This document shows positions 1 through 8,363 of a stretch of 64,000 bases of DNA, piece by piece (positions within the stretch are counted from its first letter, which is position 1; each line of letters opens with the position of its first letter). The translations under genes and the position numbers were made by a program. Source of the stretch: Fluctibacter corallii (GTDB taxonomy: Bacteria; Pseudomonadota; Gammaproteobacteria; Enterobacterales; Alteromonadaceae); contig NZ_JAOWKX010000002.1 of the NCBI RefSeq assembly GCF_025751585.1, positions 279,662-343,661 on the forward strand, given 5' to 3'. The notes beneath the pieces were generated by a model. That model did no database searches, was not told where the DNA came from, and saw nothing but the letters and a program-made list of their open reading frames with translations.

Positions 1-515
1 GGAGCGCAAAGCGCGACATCGAAGCTTCAGTGAACGTTTGCGCAAGGTGAGGTGGGCAATTGACTCGGCATGAGAAGAGCATCACGGCGAAGATAGTGGA
101 GCGCAAAGCGCGACATCGAAGCTTCAGTGAACGTTTGCGCAAGGTGAGGTGGGCAATTGACTCGGCATGAGAAGAGCATCACGGCGAAGATAGTGGAGCG
201 CAAAGCGCGACATCGAAGCATCAGTGAACGTTTGCGCAAGGTGAGGTGGGTAACTGACTCGGCATGAGAAGAGCATTACGGCGAAGACAGTGGAGGGCAA
301 AGCGCGACATCGAAGCTTCAGTGAACGTTTGCGCAAGGTGAGGTGGGCAATTGACTCGGCTTGAGAAGAGCATCACGGCGAAGACAGTGGAGCGCAAAGC
401 GCGACATCGAAGCATCAGTGAACGTTTGCGCAAGGTGAGGTGGGCATTTGACTCGGCATGAGAAGGGCATCACGGCGAAGACAGTGGAGCGCAAAGCGCG
501 ACATCGAAGCTTCAG
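1..515. repeat. 97-bp tandem repeat array, 5 full copies plus 30 bp
   Basis: Full units start at 1, 98, 195, 292 and 389. A sixth unit starts at 486 and stops matching after about 30 bp, near 515. Copies differ by only a few substitutions, for example cttcag/catcag, aattga/aactga/atttga and cggcat/cggctt. Each unit contains GCGCAAA about 30 bp before its reverse complement TTTGCGC, so the transcript or a single strand could fold. The period is not a multiple of three and the open frames through it shift between units, so a coding repeat is unlikely. The array runs off the left edge of the window, so its true length is unknown. Confidence 0.93.
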
Positions 516-871
516 AACATATCTCACATACGGAATATCCCAATTCGTTTGGTGTTTGATGGAAGATAACGAGACCGAGTACACCTCATACTTGGCCGCA
601 AGAAAGTACGTTCCATGCGACTCTTTCAGACTTATTCTAGGTATTGGTGCGTCTAAGTATCTGCGACAGCCCAGACTAGTATGCGGCCATTAGCTTATTT
701 ACCTAGGTAACAGTATAGTGGACGCTCTGAAAAACTCTGTAAATGAGTCATTAGAAGCGTGGCTAGCGCTGAATCATATGTTTTTCGTGATGGGTTATCT
801 ATCTTCGAAGATAGAATCCATTAAACTCATTCTTAATCTAGTTCAAAAATAAAAATTAGGGAAAATGTTAT
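516..871. other. gene-free stretch after the repeat array
   Basis: No convincing gene is visible. A short open frame that starts inside the repeats runs to 693 but has no ribosome binding site or recognisable motif and is probably chance. The only structure seen is a perfect 16-bp palindrome at 799-814. The promoter for the following exported protein presumably lies in this stretch. Confidence 0.5.
799..814. promoter_or_regulatory. 16-bp perfect palindrome
   Basis: CTATCTTCGAAGATAG is perfectly self-complementary and lies about 58 bp before the ATG of the PD40 gene. It could be an operator for a dimeric regulator or a small hairpin in the 5' leader. No regulator is recognised. Confidence 0.35.
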
Positions 872-1828
872 ATGCTAGCTAAACCAGTTAATAGGGTGAG
901 AGTATTATTACTTTTCATCATTATCCTTGGCGTAGCGGCTCCTTGCCAAGCCAATAAGCAAGTCCATTCTCAGCATTTTTCACTTATATATAGTTTTAAA
1001 GAAGAGAAAAAAAGATCAATCTATCTTAGTGTTGATGAAGGGAAAACTCGCATAAAAGTTGTAGATGCAACAAACAGTGATGGTTATCCGGCTGTTGCCC
1101 CATCAGGAAAAAGCGTGGCATTTTATGGTAAATACGACAAAAACAAAACTTGGTCTATTCATACTGTAGATATAGATGGAAATAACGTCCGCCGGTTAAC
1201 TCATGAAAAAAATGTTTGGGACAGCGCTCCAGCTTGGTCTCCTGATGGAAAAACTATAGCGTTTGCTCGGGAATATAGAGGTGAAAATGGGGTTTGGCAG
1301 GAAGAAATTTGGCTAATGAATGCCGATGGGACTGAGCAACGTCAAATAAAAGCGCTTGAAGGAATTTCTCCCGAATTCATGCAAGACGGACGAATTCTCT
1401 ATCAGTCCAAAGCTAGCCCAAGTCAAATAATGATCGCCAATATAGATGGTAGTAATATTATTCAGCTAACCAATGATGATTCAGATAACAGGATGCCAAA
1501 GATTTCGCCCGATGGTTCTCAAATCGCTTACCTTTCAAATAGAGACGGAAATCAAGAGGTATATATCATGCGCGTTGATGGCTCCAGTCATCAGAGAATA
1601 ACAAATAATGATATTCAAGAGTGGGGGCCAACATGGTCTACTGACGGTTCTAAAGTCTTTTTTTCATCAGAGAACGTACATGGTTTCTTTGATATTTATA
1701 TGGCAAATAAGGATGGCACAGCTATTAAGAGAATATTGAATAGTGCAACGCAAGTTGCGACAGTACATCGTCTGGATAAACGTTATTTGGAAAAATCACT
1801 TGAAGCAAGATTGTTAGAGAAAAATTAG
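872..1828 (+). CDS. exported TolB-like PD40 beta-propeller protein
   Basis: This 318-residue protein has a hydrophobic N-terminal signal segment (about residues 9-27, ending near PCQA), so it is probably periplasmic or secreted. The body carries several PD40/WD40-like repeats with the hallmark W/I-SPDG-x-x-I-A pattern: APSGKSVAFY, WSPDGKTIAFA, ISPDGSQIAYLS and WSTDGSKVFFSS. Each is followed by a strand ending in a DG turn (VDIDGNN, MNADGTE, ANIDGSN, MRVDGSS). This resembles the propeller half of TolB, but the N-terminal TolB domain is absent and no tol/pal genes are nearby, so it should not be called TolB. The gene is AT-rich compared with its neighbours and sits beside the repeat array, which suggests an accessory gene. 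The exact role, perhaps binding protein or sugar, is unknown. Confidence 0.75.
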   Translation: MLAKPVNRVRVLLLFIIILGVAAPCQANKQVHSQHFSLIYSFKEEKKRSIYLSVDEGKTRIKVVDATNSDGYPAVAPSGKSVAFYGKYDKNKTWSIHTVDIDGNNVRRLTHEKNVWDSAPAWSPDGKTIAFAREYRGENGVWQEEIWLMNADGTEQRQIKALEGISPEFMQDGRILYQSKASPSQIMIANIDGSNIIQLTNDDSDNRMPKISPDGSQIAYLSNRDGNQEVYIMRVDGSSHQRITNNDIQEWGPTWSTDGSKVFFSSENVHGFFDIYMANKDGTAIKRILNSATQVATVHRLDKRYLEKSLEARLLEKN

Positions 1829-1972
1829 TGAGTATCGTTTTACTTTTGGCCATTCGTTTATGTGAATTACTCTCGACGTAATGTGATATCTTTGCTCAGA
1901 ATACCCGCTCCTTTTCTTTAGCTGCCTGTTCGATGTTGTCTGCATCTGCCATAAGAGGCACTGCGTCGAAAA

Positions 1973-1992
1973 GGCGCAATCCTGATTGCGCC
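1973..1992 (-). terminator. probable rnhA terminator
   Basis: GGCGCAAT and ATTGCGCC form an 8-bp GC-rich stem with a 4-nt loop. Read on the minus strand the stem is followed by TTTTCG, about 60 bp past the rnhA stop. The U-tract is short. Confidence 0.5.
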
Positions 1993-2052
1993 AAAACCTT
2001 TGGGTGTGATTCACCGTGACATGTTTGTGGTCAATGCATCATCGACTCATAT

Positions 2053-2517
2053 TTAGGCTGGATTGAATCCACTATCCTCTTCCAGCTTGTCTTGCTGCGC
2101 TGCTTCACGAGCGAGATCGTCACAGCGCTCATTTTGAGGATGGCCTGAATGACCTTTGACCCAATGCCATCTTACTTCGTGTTGGCTGACGAGTGCATCT
2201 AACTGTTTCCATAAATCCGCATTTTTGACGGGCTTTTTATCTGAGGTTTTCCAGCCATTTTTGCGCCAGTTGTGGATCCATTGATTGATACCATTTTTAA
2301 CGTATTGGCTGTCGGTTGTGATATCGACACTGCATCGTTCTTTCAGAACGGATAATGCCGCAATTGGAGCCATTAATTCCATGCGATTATTGGTGGTGAG
2401 CGTAAAGCCTTTGCTCAGTTCTTTGGTATGTTTGCCGTATTGTAATACTGCGCCGTAACCGCCGGGTCCTGGATTGCCCAAGCAGGAACCATCGGTAAAA
2501 ATCTGTACGTCTTTCAT
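2053..2517 (-). CDS. rnhA: ribonuclease HI
   Basis: The product (154 residues) cleaves the RNA strand of RNA:DNA hybrids in the cytoplasm, removing R-loops and primers. The family active site is visible: D9 in IFTDGSC, E47 in NRMELM, D69 in TTDSQY and D133 in RCDDLA, with the flexible-loop histidine in VKGHSGH (H123). The basic protrusion NWRKNGWK is present. The ATG at 2517 was chosen because it gives the standard family length and begins at [10 protein letters not shown]; the open frame extends about 90 codons further upstream, but that part runs into dnaQ and looks non-coding. The gene is divergent from dnaQ, the conserved gammaproteobacterial arrangement in which the two share a control region. 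Confidence 0.96.
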   Translation of the reverse strand: MKDVQIFTDGSCLGNPGPGGYGAVLQYGKHTKELSKGFTLTTNNRMELMAPIAALSVLKERCSVDITTDSQYVKNGINQWIHNWRKNGWKTSDKKPVKNADLWKQLDALVSQHEVRWHWVKGHSGHPQNERCDDLAREAAQQDKLEEDSGFNPA

Positions 2518-2674
2518 TGGGGAGTCATACTTTTCATTGTATTTGGCTATTCTTTTATTGCGCTTTTTAGTATCACGTGCGTAATTGAAACAGCGCAAAA
2601 TAAAGAAATAGACAGTGAGTTTCAAAAACGCCTCAGTATAATAGGCTGAAAAGGCAATTGCATCTGGAATTGGT

Positions 2675-3376
2675 ATGAGACAAATTGTACTGGATACTGA
2701 AACGACAGGAATTGAGCCCAGAGAAGGGCATCGTATTATTGAAATTGGTTGTGTGGAAGTTATCAATCGTAAACTCACGGGCAACCATTACCATGTGTAT
2801 ATTAATCCTCAGCGTTTTGTCGAGCAGGAAGCGATAGAGGTGCATGGTATTACAAACGAATTTCTGGCTGACAAACCACTATTTAAAGATATCGCGCAAG
2901 GCTTTATCGACTTTATTTCTGGCGCAGAGCTAGTGATTCATAACGCTGCGTTCGACGTGGGGTTTATGGATCACGAGTTCGCGATGTTGGCAGGTCTGCC
3001 AAAAACCCATGACATATGCTCAGTTCTCGATACGCTAGCACTAGCGCGTCAAATGCATCCTGGCCAAAAGAATAACTTGGATGCTTTGTGTAAACGCTAT
3101 GGCATAGACAACTCTCATCGTGAATTGCACGGCGCATTGCTGGATGCTGAAATTCTGGCTGACGTGTACCTTATGATGACTGGTGGTCAGACGGATCTTA
3201 ATTTATCTGGAAGCGGAAATAACAGTAATAGTACGGGAGCAGATGTGATTCGTCGTCTTAGCGCAAATCGAAAACCATTAAAGATAGTTCGTGCAACGGC
3301 CGATGAGATAAAACAACACGAAAGCCGTTTAGACATTGTTGAAAAAAGCGGTAGCCCCTGTATTTGGCGTCAATAA
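2675..3376 (+). CDS. dnaQ: DNA polymerase III epsilon subunit (proofreading exonuclease)
   Basis: This 233-residue protein is the 3'-5' proofreading subunit of the replicative polymerase core and binds the alpha and theta subunits. The DEDDh exonuclease motifs are visible: ExoI DTETTG near residue 7, ExoII in [11 protein letters not shown], and ExoIII in [10 protein letters not shown] with the catalytic His. The C-terminal tail (residues about 190-233) corresponds to the alpha-binding segment and ends in a proline- and tryptophan-containing sequence. It is transcribed divergently from rnhA across about 157 bp, as in Escherichia coli. The stop overlaps the upstream extension of the next open frame but not its preferred ATG. 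Confidence 0.96.
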   Translation: MRQIVLDTETTGIEPREGHRIIEIGCVEVINRKLTGNHYHVYINPQRFVEQEAIEVHGITNEFLADKPLFKDIAQGFIDFISGAELVIHNAAFDVGFMDHEFAMLAGLPKTHDICSVLDTLALARQMHPGQKNNLDALCKRYGIDNSHRELHGALLDAEILADVYLMMTGGQTDLNLSGSGNNSNSTGADVIRRLSANRKPLKIVRATADEIKQHESRLDIVEKSGSPCIWRQ

Positions 3377-3381
3377 AAACT

Positions 3382-4839
3382 ATGCGATATAACCAGTTAC
3401 TGTCATTTCTGTTCTTACTTAGTGGATACGCGTTGGCGCAGGAGCGAGATGATATACCTGCTCCTGTGCCGGTAAGTGAGCAAAATCAAACGGTGGTCGA
3501 TACCAGTGTCATTCGAGAACTAGGCAATGAATACCACAACAGCATACAGCTGTTGAGTAATCGATTCCGTGTGGATTACACCGTAGATGAAGTAACTCTG
3601 GTTTTTTTTCGTCGATTTGGTAGTGCGCCCGTTGTGCTAGTGAGACCTGACGGCTCAAAAATATTCCAGAGTCAGGCTGATGGTGAAGGTCTTTTTTGGT
3701 ACGACACTGCCAATTACGACATGATTAGTTTAAAAAATCCAATGCCGGGTCCATGGCAAGCTGTCGGACAGATACTGCCTGAGAGTCGGGTGATGGTATT
3801 AAGCGACCTTCAGCTTCACGCAGAACCTTTGCCGCCTATATTATTCTCGGGCGAGATTCTAAAACAAACTGCTTATCTTACAAATAATGGCGCGCCCATC
3901 AATTACACAGAGTTTCGAGACGTTGTTACCCTCGAAATGAAGTTTGTAAGTACAAATAATCCCAATTTTAATAACTTTGGTGCTGACGAAGAAGTTATTG
4001 CAACCTTCGAAGATAATGGCCGAGGTATGGATGAAGAGCCTCGCGATGGGGTATTTACTGGGCAATTCAACTTGTCAGTGGCTGATGGCGAGTGGCGGCC
4101 TACTTTTTTAGTTAATACACCAATGTTTTCGCGAGAGCAGATAGATGAGGCGATTCGCCTGTACCCGAATCCTGTGAAGATAGATGTGGTGCAAGATGGC
4201 GGTGGTGACGGGTATCACAAACTTCTCATAGATGTTGATAGAGAGCTTGTTGACATCAATACGCTGCTGGTTGATGGCAAAGTGCGTTTTCCCAATGGTG
4301 ATGTTCAAAACTTTTCACTCACGCAACAATCACCGAATACCCGCGAGCATATGATTGTAAACTTTGAATACGGTGTATACCGAATCAAGCTTACAGCATA
4401 TGGAAACACGGTGAATGGTCGCGACTTCATTCTGGATGTGCCAGAGTATACTTTTTTAGCTGAAGTCCCTGAGTCCACTGACACGCAAGCCACAGACGTA
4501 GGCACAGATTTAGAGAGTGCAATTGGCGCAGATATGCCAAATGATACAACGGCGGCTGATGCGATGCCAGTTGAAGAAGAAGCGCCCTCTATGTCGTCTT
4601 CAGAAATGCTGTATTGGATTTTAGGTATTAACTTTGGTTTGTTGCTCGTCGGTGGAGGTATTATATGGTTTCTAATGAGAGACAAATCGCCAAAAGCAGA
4701 ATCGGTTGCAGCGCCAGAGAAGGGCGAAGATAGCAAAGAAAAGATGAGTATCATGGATAAAGTGAAAGCAATGCTGCCGAGTAAAAAGAAAAAAGACGAT
4801 ACCTCGACAGAAGAAAAAGCACCGGAGATAGAGGCCTAA
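3382..4839 (+). CDS. TIGR03503-type single-pass membrane protein
   Basis: The 485-residue product has an N-terminal signal sequence (LLSFLFLLSGYALA) and a large extracytoplasmic part. A transmembrane helix follows near residues 410-435 (ILGINFGLLLVGGGIIWFL), then a short Lys/Glu-rich cytoplasmic tail. It matches my memory of the gammaproteobacterial family TIGR03503, which often lies after dnaQ; its function is unknown. A segment with DNGRGMDEEPRDGVFTG resembles the extracellular beta-sandwich part of von Willebrand/Ig-like proteins. The ATG at 3382 was chosen over a TTG at 3364, because the latter overlaps the dnaQ stop and adds only six residues. Neither start has a clear Shine-Dalgarno sequence, so translation may be coupled to dnaQ. 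Confidence 0.75.
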   Translation: MRYNQLLSFLFLLSGYALAQERDDIPAPVPVSEQNQTVVDTSVIRELGNEYHNSIQLLSNRFRVDYTVDEVTLVFFRRFGSAPVVLVRPDGSKIFQSQADGEGLFWYDTANYDMISLKNPMPGPWQAVGQILPESRVMVLSDLQLHAEPLPPILFSGEILKQTAYLTNNGAPINYTEFRDVVTLEMKFVSTNNPNFNNFGADEEVIATFEDNGRGMDEEPRDGVFTGQFNLSVADGEWRPTFLVNTPMFSREQIDEAIRLYPNPVKIDVVQDGGGDGYHKLLIDVDRELVDINTLLVDGKVRFPNGDVQNFSLTQQSPNTREHMIVNFEYGVYRIKLTAYGNTVNGRDFILDVPEYTFLAEVPESTDTQATDVGTDLESAIGADMPNDTTAADAMPVEEEAPSMSSSEMLYWILGINFGLLLVGGGIIWFLMRDKSPKAESVAAPEKGEDSKEKMSIMDKVKAMLPSKKKKDDTSTEEKAPEIEA

Positions 4840-4924
4840 AACCCTTATTTTGCGCAGGGATTAGTCGGAATGCGCAAATATAGAGCAAACGCACTAAAAG
4901 ATGAATATTTTTTTAAAAATTGTG

Positions 4925-4953
4925 TTGACTCATAATAGGGTTATCCGTATCAT
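4925..4953 (+). promoter_or_regulatory. sigma70 promoter with stringent-type discriminator for the tRNA array
   Basis: TTGACT (4925-4930) and TATCAT (4948-4953) are separated by exactly 17 bp. An A/T tract lies just upstream, as in UP elements, and a GC-rich discriminator (CTGCGCCGC) follows the -10. This is the classic layout of growth-rate- and ppGpp-controlled stable RNA promoters. The first tRNA starts about 60 bp downstream. Confidence 0.7.
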
Positions 4954-5020
4954 CTGCGCCGCAGTTGAGGCACAGAGTCATAAAGCTCAGTCTTAACTGG
5001 TTGATGTAAAAGAGTTTATT

Positions 5021-5097
5021 GGAGCGGTAGTTCAGTTGGTTAGAATACCGGCCTGTCACGCCGGGGGTCGCGGGTTCGAGTCCCGTCCGCTCCGCCA
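5021..5097 (+). tRNA. tRNA-Asp (GTC), copy 1
   Basis: A 77-nt cloverleaf with acceptor GGAGCGG/CCGCTCC, encoded CCA, T-loop GGTTCGAGTCC and anticodon GTC in the loop CTGTCAC. It is the first of four identical copies. Confidence 0.98.
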
Positions 5098-5130
5098 AAT
5101 CTCTTAGATATCAACGTTGCCTCAAGATGT

Positions 5131-5207
5131 GGAGCGGTAGTTCAGTTGGTTAGAATACCGGCCTGTCACGCCGGGGGTCGCGGGTTCGAGTCCCGTCCGC
5201 TCCGCCA
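5131..5207 (+). tRNA. tRNA-Asp (GTC), copy 2
   Basis: Identical to copy 1, with encoded CCA. It is separated from copy 1 by a 33-bp spacer. Confidence 0.98.
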
Positions 5208-5237
5208 TTATCTTGATATGCAACGTTTCCCAAAAGT

Positions 5238-5314
5238 GGAGCGGTAGTTCAGTTGGTTAGAATACCGGCCTGTCACGCCGGGGGTCGCGGGTTCGAGTCC
5301 CGTCCGCTCCGCCA
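5238..5314 (+). tRNA. tRNA-Asp (GTC), copy 3
   Basis: Identical to copy 1, with encoded CCA. It is separated from copy 2 by a 30-bp spacer that resembles the other spacers. Confidence 0.98.
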
Positions 5315-5346
5315 CTTATCTAGACATCAACGTTTCTCAAAAATGT

Positions 5347-5423
5347 GGAGCGGTAGTTCAGTTGGTTAGAATACCGGCCTGTCACGCCGGGGGTCGCGGG
5401 TTCGAGTCCCGTCCGCTCCGCCA
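5347..5423 (+). tRNA. tRNA-Asp (GTC), copy 4
   Basis: Identical to copy 1, with encoded CCA. It is the last of the array, after a 32-bp spacer. No strong terminator is obvious immediately after it. Confidence 0.98.
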
Positions 5424-5510
5424 TTTTCTTCAAATGGCATCGCCACATTTATTTCTGAAATCTCCCTGTATTCAAATCAAACCGCTTGTTACACTAATTT
5501 AAATTTTTAA

Positions 5511-5527
5511 AAGATCCATCTGATCTT
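5511..5527 (-). terminator. weak terminator-like hairpin after norM
   Basis: AAGATC and GATCTT pair around a 5-nt loop. On the minus strand the hairpin is followed by TTAAAAATTTAAATT, about 27 bp past the norM stop. The stem is short, so this is a weak call. Confidence 0.3.
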
Positions 5528-5553
5528 GATATTGCGAGTATAAAACACCCGCT

Positions 5554-6903
5554 TCACGCTAAATGTTTGTCACTGCGCCATAAATACAATAACCGTATGC
5601 CAAGCATAATTGCCGCAGACGTCAGACCGCAAATAAAGCCTATCCAAAAACCCGCAGCGCCAATTGCAGGCATGAGTATATCGGTTCGTCCTAAGCTGTA
5701 ACCTATGGGCAGTCCAATAAGCCAATAGGCTACAAATGTAATGTAAAGCATGGCCTTAGTATCTTTGTAGCCCCGAAGCGCACCGGCAGATATCACTTGG
5801 ATTGCATCAGAGAATTGAAATAGCGCGGCCAAAAACATCAGGTTGGTGGCAAGCAGTAGTACCTCTTGTTCGGTGGTATACAAGCCAGCAATAAAAAAGC
5901 GTGCTAACACGGTAATCGACGCAGTACACAGCGAAATTGATATACCCAATAATAGTGCGCTTTTCACAGCGGTATGTGATGTGTGTAATTGGTTTTCTCC
6001 AATTAGATAGCCCACACGAATACTGATTGCCATGCCGATGCTAAGGGGAAGCATAAACATCACCGATGAAAAATTAAGGGCAATCTGATGAGCGGCTACA
6101 ATATCCGAACCCAATGGCGAGAGCAACAAAGCCACTACGCCAAATAGCGTCACTTCAAACAGAATGGTCATCGCTATGGGAAATCCTAGCCTGAATATGG
6201 TCCACATTTTTGATAATTTGGGTGGAGAAATAGGCATGAAAAGAGAAATGCTATGGTATTTTTTCGCTTTTTTTATGTAAACAAAGGTGGCAATCATCAT
6301 TGCAAAAAATACCAATGCCGTCGCAAGCCCACACCCAGCCCCGCCCATCGCGGGTAGGCCAAACTTGCCATAGATCAACACATAGTTAGCGGGAATATTG
6401 ACGGCTAATCCTAGTAGCATAATGAGCATAGTAGGACGGGTGTCTGATAAGCCTTCACAAAAATTTCGAAGTACCTGATAAACCGCAAAAACGGGCGCGC
6501 TCCATAGCAGGTAGGTAATGTAGTCAACCGTTATCGTTCTTAAGCCTGCCTCCATCTCAATATAACTAAAAATAACAGGTAGAAATGGCGCAAAGGCGAA
6601 TACCAGCAACGATAAAGGGAGTACAAGCCAAAACGTTTGCTGTACTTCGTATGCAATTTTATTGTCTTGCTTCGCCCCTTGTAGACGAGAAATGATAGGG
6701 GGAAGCGCAAAGATAATGCCTTGAATAAAAAACAGAACAGGGAGAGTGATGCTATAGCCAATCGCTACAGCCGCCATGTCTTGTGCACTGTAACGACCCG
6801 CCATAATCGTATCGCTCACGCCCATAAGTGTTTGTGTGACCTGTGCTATAAGAAGTGGCCAAGCGAGAGAGGATACTTTTTTCAATTCGTGTTTAATCGA
6901 CAT
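5554..6903 (-). CDS. norM: MATE-family multidrug efflux transporter (NorM type)
   Basis: The 449-residue protein has about twelve hydrophobic helices in two similar halves. It carries MATE signatures near the N-terminus (WPLLIAQ and VSDTIMAGRYS) and the corresponding second-half segment (FQFSDAIQVISAGALRGYKDT). Members export cationic drugs and metabolites across the inner membrane using a sodium or proton gradient. The length fits NorM proteins (about 450-460 residues). It lies 24 bp downstream of moeA on the same strand, so it is probably co-transcribed, although no functional link to molybdopterin is known. Substrate specificity cannot be read from the sequence. Confidence 0.9.
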   Translation of the reverse strand: MSIKHELKKVSSLAWPLLIAQVTQTLMGVSDTIMAGRYSAQDMAAVAIGYSITLPVLFFIQGIIFALPPIISRLQGAKQDNKIAYEVQQTFWLVLPLSLLVFAFAPFLPVIFSYIEMEAGLRTITVDYITYLLWSAPVFAVYQVLRNFCEGLSDTRPTMLIMLLGLAVNIPANYVLIYGKFGLPAMGGAGCGLATALVFFAMMIATFVYIKKAKKYHSISLFMPISPPKLSKMWTIFRLGFPIAMTILFEVTLFGVVALLLSPLGSDIVAAHQIALNFSSVMFMLPLSIGMAISIRVGYLIGENQLHTSHTAVKSALLLGISISLCTASITVLARFFIAGLYTTEQEVLLLATNLMFLAALFQFSDAIQVISAGALRGYKDTKAMLYITFVAYWLIGLPIGYSLGRTDILMPAIGAAGFWIGFICGLTSAAIMLGIRLLYLWRSDKHLA

Positions 6904-6927
6904 GCTGCTTTATTCTTGTTGGCTGTA

Positions 6928-8169
6928 TTAAGGGTGTAACACTTTAAATGGTATAACGTTGACGCGTTCTCCTGCTTCTGATCGCCCGCGATCTTGTTCT
7001 AAAACGATATAGCAGTTAGCTTGGGTGATTGAGGTCATCAGTCCTGAGCCTTGTTTGGGTAGGGGAGACACAAGAACCTGCCCAGAATCGGAAACAGACA
7101 GCACCCCTCTTTGATAATCTGCGCGCCCAGGTTGCTTGCGAGCGGGTTCAGACAGCGTAGCGTTAAGAATAAGATTCGCTGGCAACTGCTCACACTGTAG
7201 TTGCATGATGATAGGTTGAACCAATATATCGAAGGTCGCAAATGCTGATACAGGATTACCTGGAAGGCCAAAGAAGAGGCTTTTATCTACACGACCAAAT
7301 GCGAAGGGCTTGCCTGGTTTCATGGCTACTTTCCATAAGTTTAACTCACCTACGCTGTTGACGGCGTCTTTCACAAAATCTGCGTCACCCACCGAGACAC
7401 CACCACAACTAATAATCACATCGCTTTGTAACGCACAGTGATTGAGTGTTGCAACCGTAGCCTCAAGGGTGTCATCAATGATGCCGAGATCTTCAATATC
7501 GCACCCTAACCGCGATAGCTTTGCTATTAGTGCGTAGCGATTGCTTTCATATATCGCACCTTCTTTTAATGCTTCGCCTGGGTACGTGAGTTCATCACCT
7601 GTGGCGAAAACCGCCACGCGCAATCTTGGAAAGACGTCAACACGTGCAATACCTAATGAAGCAAGTAATGCAAGGTGTTGTGGTTGCAAGCGGGTTCCTC
7701 TGGCTAGCACTAGATTACCCTTGGTTATATCCTCACCTTGAAGGCGAATGTTGTTTCCCGGCTCCGGCAACGTGCTGACTGTGATATGGGCACTGTCTAC
7801 GGTTACATTCTCTTGCATTACAACCGCATCGGTGTTTGAGGGCACTACCGCGCCTGTGGTAATTCTCACACATTCACCCGCAAGCAACTCGCCACCAAAA
7901 GGCTGTCCTGCCAAGGCATGGCCCACTAACGTGAAACGATTGTCGTGTATGGCATTGTGATCAAATCGTAAGGCATATCCATCCATCGCTGAGTTATTGT
8001 GCGGCGGGACATTCATAGGGGAGATGATGTCAGTGGCCAGTACGCGGTTGTCAGCGTCTAACAGCGAGACGGTTTCTTTTCTATCTATAAAAAATGCGGT
8101 TGCATATTCATGCATAGTGTCTAAAACGTCTTCGATGGGAGTCAAGCCCGGAGCGTTGCACAGTGACAT
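6928..8169 (-). CDS. moeA: molybdopterin molybdenumtransferase
   Basis: MoeA inserts molybdate into adenylylated molybdopterin, the last step of Moco synthesis. The 413-residue length is typical. Family motifs visible are PPHNNSAMDGYAL near residues 52-64, the MPT-binding segment ATGDEL near 190 followed by SNRY, SCGGVSVGDADFV near 255, and PGKPFAFG followed by FFGLPGNPVSAF near 300. The other Moco genes (moaABCDE) are about 5 kb away on the opposite strand, so the pathway is split here into two loci. The start follows the family pattern beginning a few residues before TPIEDVL. Confidence 0.95.
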   Translation of the reverse strand: MSLCNAPGLTPIEDVLDTMHEYATAFFIDRKETVSLLDADNRVLATDIISPMNVPPHNNSAMDGYALRFDHNAIHDNRFTLVGHALAGQPFGGELLAGECVRITTGAVVPSNTDAVVMQENVTVDSAHITVSTLPEPGNNIRLQGEDITKGNLVLARGTRLQPQHLALLASLGIARVDVFPRLRVAVFATGDELTYPGEALKEGAIYESNRYALIAKLSRLGCDIEDLGIIDDTLEATVATLNHCALQSDVIISCGGVSVGDADFVKDAVNSVGELNLWKVAMKPGKPFAFGRVDKSLFFGLPGNPVSAFATFDILVQPIIMQLQCEQLPANLILNATLSEPARKQPGRADYQRGVLSVSDSGQVLVSPLPKQGSGLMTSITQANCYIVLEQDRGRSEAGERVNVIPFKVLHP

Positions 8170-8317
8170 AGTGGATTACCAATAAAAAGATCTGTTCTAT
8201 GAACGTAAAATATACGCGTATTTTAGCTTAAAAGCAGGTTTATTTTAAAAAAAGCTATTTAAATCAACCAAATGGCGAGTTTATTTTCTCAATGTTTAGC
8301 AAGGCGAAGAAAAGGAA

Positions 8318-8345
8318 AAAGCAGACAATGAGAGGTATCTGCTTT
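8318..8345 (-). terminator. rho-independent terminator of the TraB/GumN gene
   Basis: On the minus strand AAAGCAGA and TCTGCTTT pair around a 12-nt loop and run into TTTTTCCTTTTC. It lies about 20 bp past the stop of the gene ending at 8364. Confidence 0.75.
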
Positions 8346-8363
8346 GTGTGGTATTTATCGATA

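Noticed and set aside
1..515. CRISPR array
   Set aside because: The repeated unit is 97 bp, copies are contiguous with no unique spacers, and no cas gene is near.
27..693. Small ORFs through the repeats on both strands
   Set aside because: They are produced by the repeats, shift frame between units, and have no ribosome binding sites.
1..700. Integron attC sites
   Set aside because: There are core-like GAACGTTTG bits, but no consistent attC pairing, no cassette genes and no integrase.
872..1828. tolB
   Set aside because: Only the propeller part is present and no tol or pal gene is nearby.
2518..2784. N-terminal extension of RNase HI
   Set aside because: The extra 89 codons run into dnaQ and lack family similarity.
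4913..5098. Open frame on the minus strand over the first tRNA
   Set aside because: It is the familiar spurious reading of tRNA-Asp and not a protein gene.
5098..5346. Prophage or island attachment at the tRNA array
   Set aside because: No integrase or partial tRNA repeat is seen at either side.
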